Source: Sulfurovum sp.
GTDB lineage: Bacteria; Campylobacterota; Campylobacteria; Campylobacterales; Sulfurovaceae
Length of the DNA: 35,834 bases
Assembly (NCBI GenBank): GCA_027045015.1
Contig: JALUBF010000039.1
Location: forward strand, 21,747 to 57,580
Reading direction: 5' to 3'
In this document: piece by piece, positions 34,059-35,834 of the stretch
How the letters are laid out: each line of letters begins with the position of its first letter
Numbering within the stretch: the first letter of the stretch is position 1
Notes under the pieces: model-generated
Databases searched by the model: none
What the model saw: only the letters and a program-made list of their open reading frames with translations
Told to the model about the DNA's origin: nothing
Made by a program: the position numbers and the translations under genes

Positions 34059-34847
34059 TTAGCCTCTTACTATCACAGTTGCCAAATCTCTATAGGCAGT
34101 AGAACCCTTAGAAGTTGATGCATAAGTTGTCACTGGCTTACCAAAGCTTGGACTCTCTGCTATTTTTACATTACGAGGCACTACAATACACTCTTTTGAA
34201 TTTTTTTTCATATAAAAAAGTTTAGATTTAAAATGATGTTTTAAATCAGCCAATACCTGCTTTGATAAATTGTTTTGTCCACTATACATTGTGGGAAGAA
34301 AACCTTTTATTTTAAGCTTAGGATTTATCGTCTTTTTCAATAAAGATACAGTATTTAAAAGTTGTGCCAATCCCTCTAATGCAAAAAATTCACACTGTAT
34401 TGGTATAATAATATAATCAGATGCACTTAATGCATTTATAGTAATAGAACCTAATGCAGGAGGTGAATCTATGATTATAAAATCAAATCTACTAGAAACC
34501 TCTTTTAGTCTATCTTTTAATACTAATTCTCTATTTTTCTTTTTAGGATTATAAAACTCTTTTTCAATACCTACAAGACCAATATTTGATGGAACTAATT
34601 TAAGATTTTTAATATTTGTACTAAGAATAACCTCTGATAACCTTTTATTTCCTATAAGAACATGGTAAATGTTAAATTCATAATCACTTCTTGTAAAACC
34701 TAAACTAGTTGTAGTATTTGATTGTGGATCTATGTCTAAAAGGAGTACTTTTTTACCGATATCTGCCAAAGATGCAGCCAAATTTACAGCAGTTGTTGTC
34801 TTTCCTACACCACCTTTTTGGCTGGCTATACTAATCACTTCACTCAT
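34059..34847 (-). CDS. parA: ParA/Soj chromosome-partitioning ATPase, partner gene lost
   Basis: Deviant Walker-type ATPase that positions chromosome origins with ParB-parS. It has 262 residues, full length. Walker A K11GGVGKTT, LLDIDPQSNTTTSLG (A'), the Walker B region IIIDSPPALGS, and the C-terminal GKPVTTYASTSKGSTAYRDL are all intact. It overlaps birA by four bases (ATGA). Its usual stimulator parB is a relic directly downstream, so ParA either works with a ParB or parS system elsewhere or has another role. No sign of decay is seen in the frame. Confidence 0.94.
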   Translation of the reverse strand: MSEVISIASQKGGVGKTTTAVNLAASLADIGKKVLLLDIDPQSNTTTSLGFTRSDYEFNIYHVLIGNKRLSEVILSTNIKNLKLVPSNIGLVGIEKEFYNPKKKNRELVLKDRLKEVSSRFDFIIIDSPPALGSITINALSASDYIIIPIQCEFFALEGLAQLLNTVSLLKKTINPKLKIKGFLPTMYSGQNNLSKQVLADLKHHFKSKLFYMKKNSKECIVVPRNVKIAESPSFGKPVTTYASTSKGSTAYRDLATVIVRG

Positions 34848-35479
34848 CTTAAGCTATATACCTTTTTATCTTCTATAATCAAAGAACCATCTTTACACAA
34901 TAGTGCATTATCTAGGCTCTTTTTTTCATCTTCAATATGAACTGAGAACTCTCTATTTAACTTAAATTCTACTTCATAATCACTAAAAATCTGCTTCCAA
35001 CTTGGAAATTTTTCAAGTGCTAAAATATATTTATCCAATAACTCTTCTGGTGATATATCACCTTGTAACGAACCATAAGCATTTTTATTTTGTTTTAAAT
35101 TTATCCCTATACCAAAAATTAAAGTATTGTTAACTTTTTTAGTTATGGTTCCACCTAATTTTTTATCTTTTGTATATAAATCATTTGGCCATTTTAACCA
35201 AATATCTTTATCTATGTTAGACAATACATTTTTCATAATAAATGAAAAATATATAGATGATGAAAATAGAGGTAAATCTTTGGGTAAATCATCTAAGCTT
35301 ACAGCAAATGAGGCATAAAAATTTCCCTCTTCTCCTACCCAGCTATTATTGCGACTACCTATACCTGCATTTTGTTCTAAAGTCAAAACAGAAACTGGAG
35401 CTTTTAAAGTACCATCTTTTATAGCCTCTACAAGATAATTTTGAGTTGATGGTAGAGTTTTAAATAATTTTATTTCCAA
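34844..35479 (-). CDS. birA: Biotin--[acetyl-CoA carboxylase] ligase
   Basis: Attaches biotin to the carboxyl-carrier protein. The TTG start at 35479 (MEIKLFKTLPSTQNYL) follows AGAGGT and matches the family's usual opening; a GTG at 35515 would add 12 residues that overlap fmt deeply. The protein then has 211 residues. GIGSRNNSW replaces the usual GRGRxGRxW biotinyl-AMP loop in a recognisable form, followed by LKWPNDLY and KLGGTI. There is no N-terminal helix-turn-helix, so it is a ligase without repressor function. It overlaps fmt by 20 bases and parA by four. Confidence 0.92.
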   Translation of the reverse strand: MEIKLFKTLPSTQNYLVEAIKDGTLKAPVSVLTLEQNAGIGSRNNSWVGEEGNFYASFAVSLDDLPKDLPLFSSSIYFSFIMKNVLSNIDKDIWLKWPNDLYTKDKKLGGTITKKVNNTLIFGIGINLKQNKNAYGSLQGDISPEELLDKYILALEKFPSWKQIFSDYEVEFKLNREFSVHIEDEKKSLDNALLCKDGSLIIEDKKVYSLR

Positions 35480-35834
35480 TTTTAAGACCTCTACCAACAC
35501 AGTATGCCTTAGCACTCATAGCTTTTTTAGATGCTGGTTGAAGTCTATCTATTTTCAATATACCTCTACTACACCCTATAACTACAGAATCATCTTCAAA
35601 TCCAACTATTTCATAAGAGTTATTTTCTTTTGTCTCATTAATTAAGGAGACTCCATCAAACTTTGTACCATTTTTATGAAAAATTCCTGGCCAACCTTCA
35701 AATGCTCTATATTTATTATAGATTACTTTAGCATCATCAAAATCTATCTGACCATCTGACTTTTTTATCTTCTTGCAGAGTGTTGCCATCTCTTCATTTT
35801 GTCTCTTTGGTTCAATATTATCAAAATTTCTTAT
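35460..35834 (-). CDS. fmt: Methionyl-tRNA formyltransferase, C-terminal part (runs off the window)
   Basis: Formylates the methionine on initiator tRNA. The frame is open to the last base of the window, giving 124 C-terminal residues of a protein usually about 305 long. Visible are IRNFDNIEPKRQNEEMATLC and then SDGQIDFDDAKVIYNKYRAF, the start of the C-terminal tRNA-binding domain, with GWPGIF following. An internal ATG at 35789 is not the start. The sequence ends GLKIGNKII and overlaps birA by 20 bases. The N-terminal formyl-donor domain lies outside. Confidence 0.93.
   Translation of the reverse strand: MRNFDNIEPKRQNEEMATLCKKIKKSDGQIDFDDAKVIYNKYRAFEGWPGIFHKNGTKFDGVSLINETKENNSYEIVGFEDDSVVIGCSRGILKIDRLQPASKKAMSAKAYCVGRGLKIGNKII

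Overview
The window is AT-rich bacterial chromosome from a Campylobacterota (Epsilonproteobacteria) species, most like Sulfurovum or Sulfurimonas. The evidence is the family-typical blocks fmt-birA-parA-atpF'FHAGDC-tolQRAB-pal-cpoB, slyD-fabD-mtnN-ttcA, rluD-trmB-ftsE-ftsX-envC and aroB-mscS-mtaB-ftsH-like, the long form of TrmB, BioV as the pimeloyl-ACP esterase, and an ATP synthase with paired b and b' subunits. Genus-level placement is inference. Coding density is very high. No gene-free stretch exceeds about 260 bases; the longest (33805-34058) holds a decayed gene.

Layout. 1-2796 (+): tRNA-Gln(TTG), initiator tRNA-Met, aspS, adk. 2815-10275 (-): one tight operon fabD-mtnN-ttcA-rluD-like-trmB-ftsE-ftsX-envC-like, joining lipid synthesis, nucleoside salvage, RNA modification and the FtsEX/EnvC division module. 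10394-10900 (-): slyD. 10976-13060: divergent proA and proC (proline synthesis). 13115-14010 (-): mog and two small uncharacterised genes, one a 49-residue membrane protein. 14140-15201 (+): a membrane diguanylate cyclase. 15198-22127 (-): operon aroB-mscS-mtaB-ftsH-like-bioV-SDR, with every junction overlapping. 22294-23072 (+): an uncharacterised lipoprotein and partner, the lipoprotein apparently starting at ATA. 23083-35834 (-): fmt (partial)-birA-parA-[parB relic]-atpF'FHAGDC-tolQRAB-pal-cpoB-ldt.

How the genes fit together. The right third couples chromosome partitioning, the F1Fo ATP synthase, the Tol-Pal envelope machine and a peptidoglycan L,D-transpeptidase. The left third supplies the FtsEX/EnvC switch for septal peptidoglycan hydrolysis. 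Biotin appears twice, in BioV (pimeloyl precursor) and BirA (attachment). In Campylobacter jejuni, as I recall it, birA-parA-parB-atp-exbBD/tol-pal-ybgF-slyD-fabD-pfs-ttcA is one continuous block. Here it is split between cpoB and slyD by about 12.7 kb of other genes.

The most notable observation is that parB, expected between parA and atpF', is reduced to a 191-base relic. Its N-terminal and C-terminal codons are still readable in different frames, with the middle missing. parA is intact. Other points are an FtsH homologue without its zinc-protease motif, a TtcA-family protein lacking one cluster cysteine, a probable ATA-started lipoprotein in an unknown two-gene module, and an inverted repeat that could mask the ribosome binding site of the atp operon.
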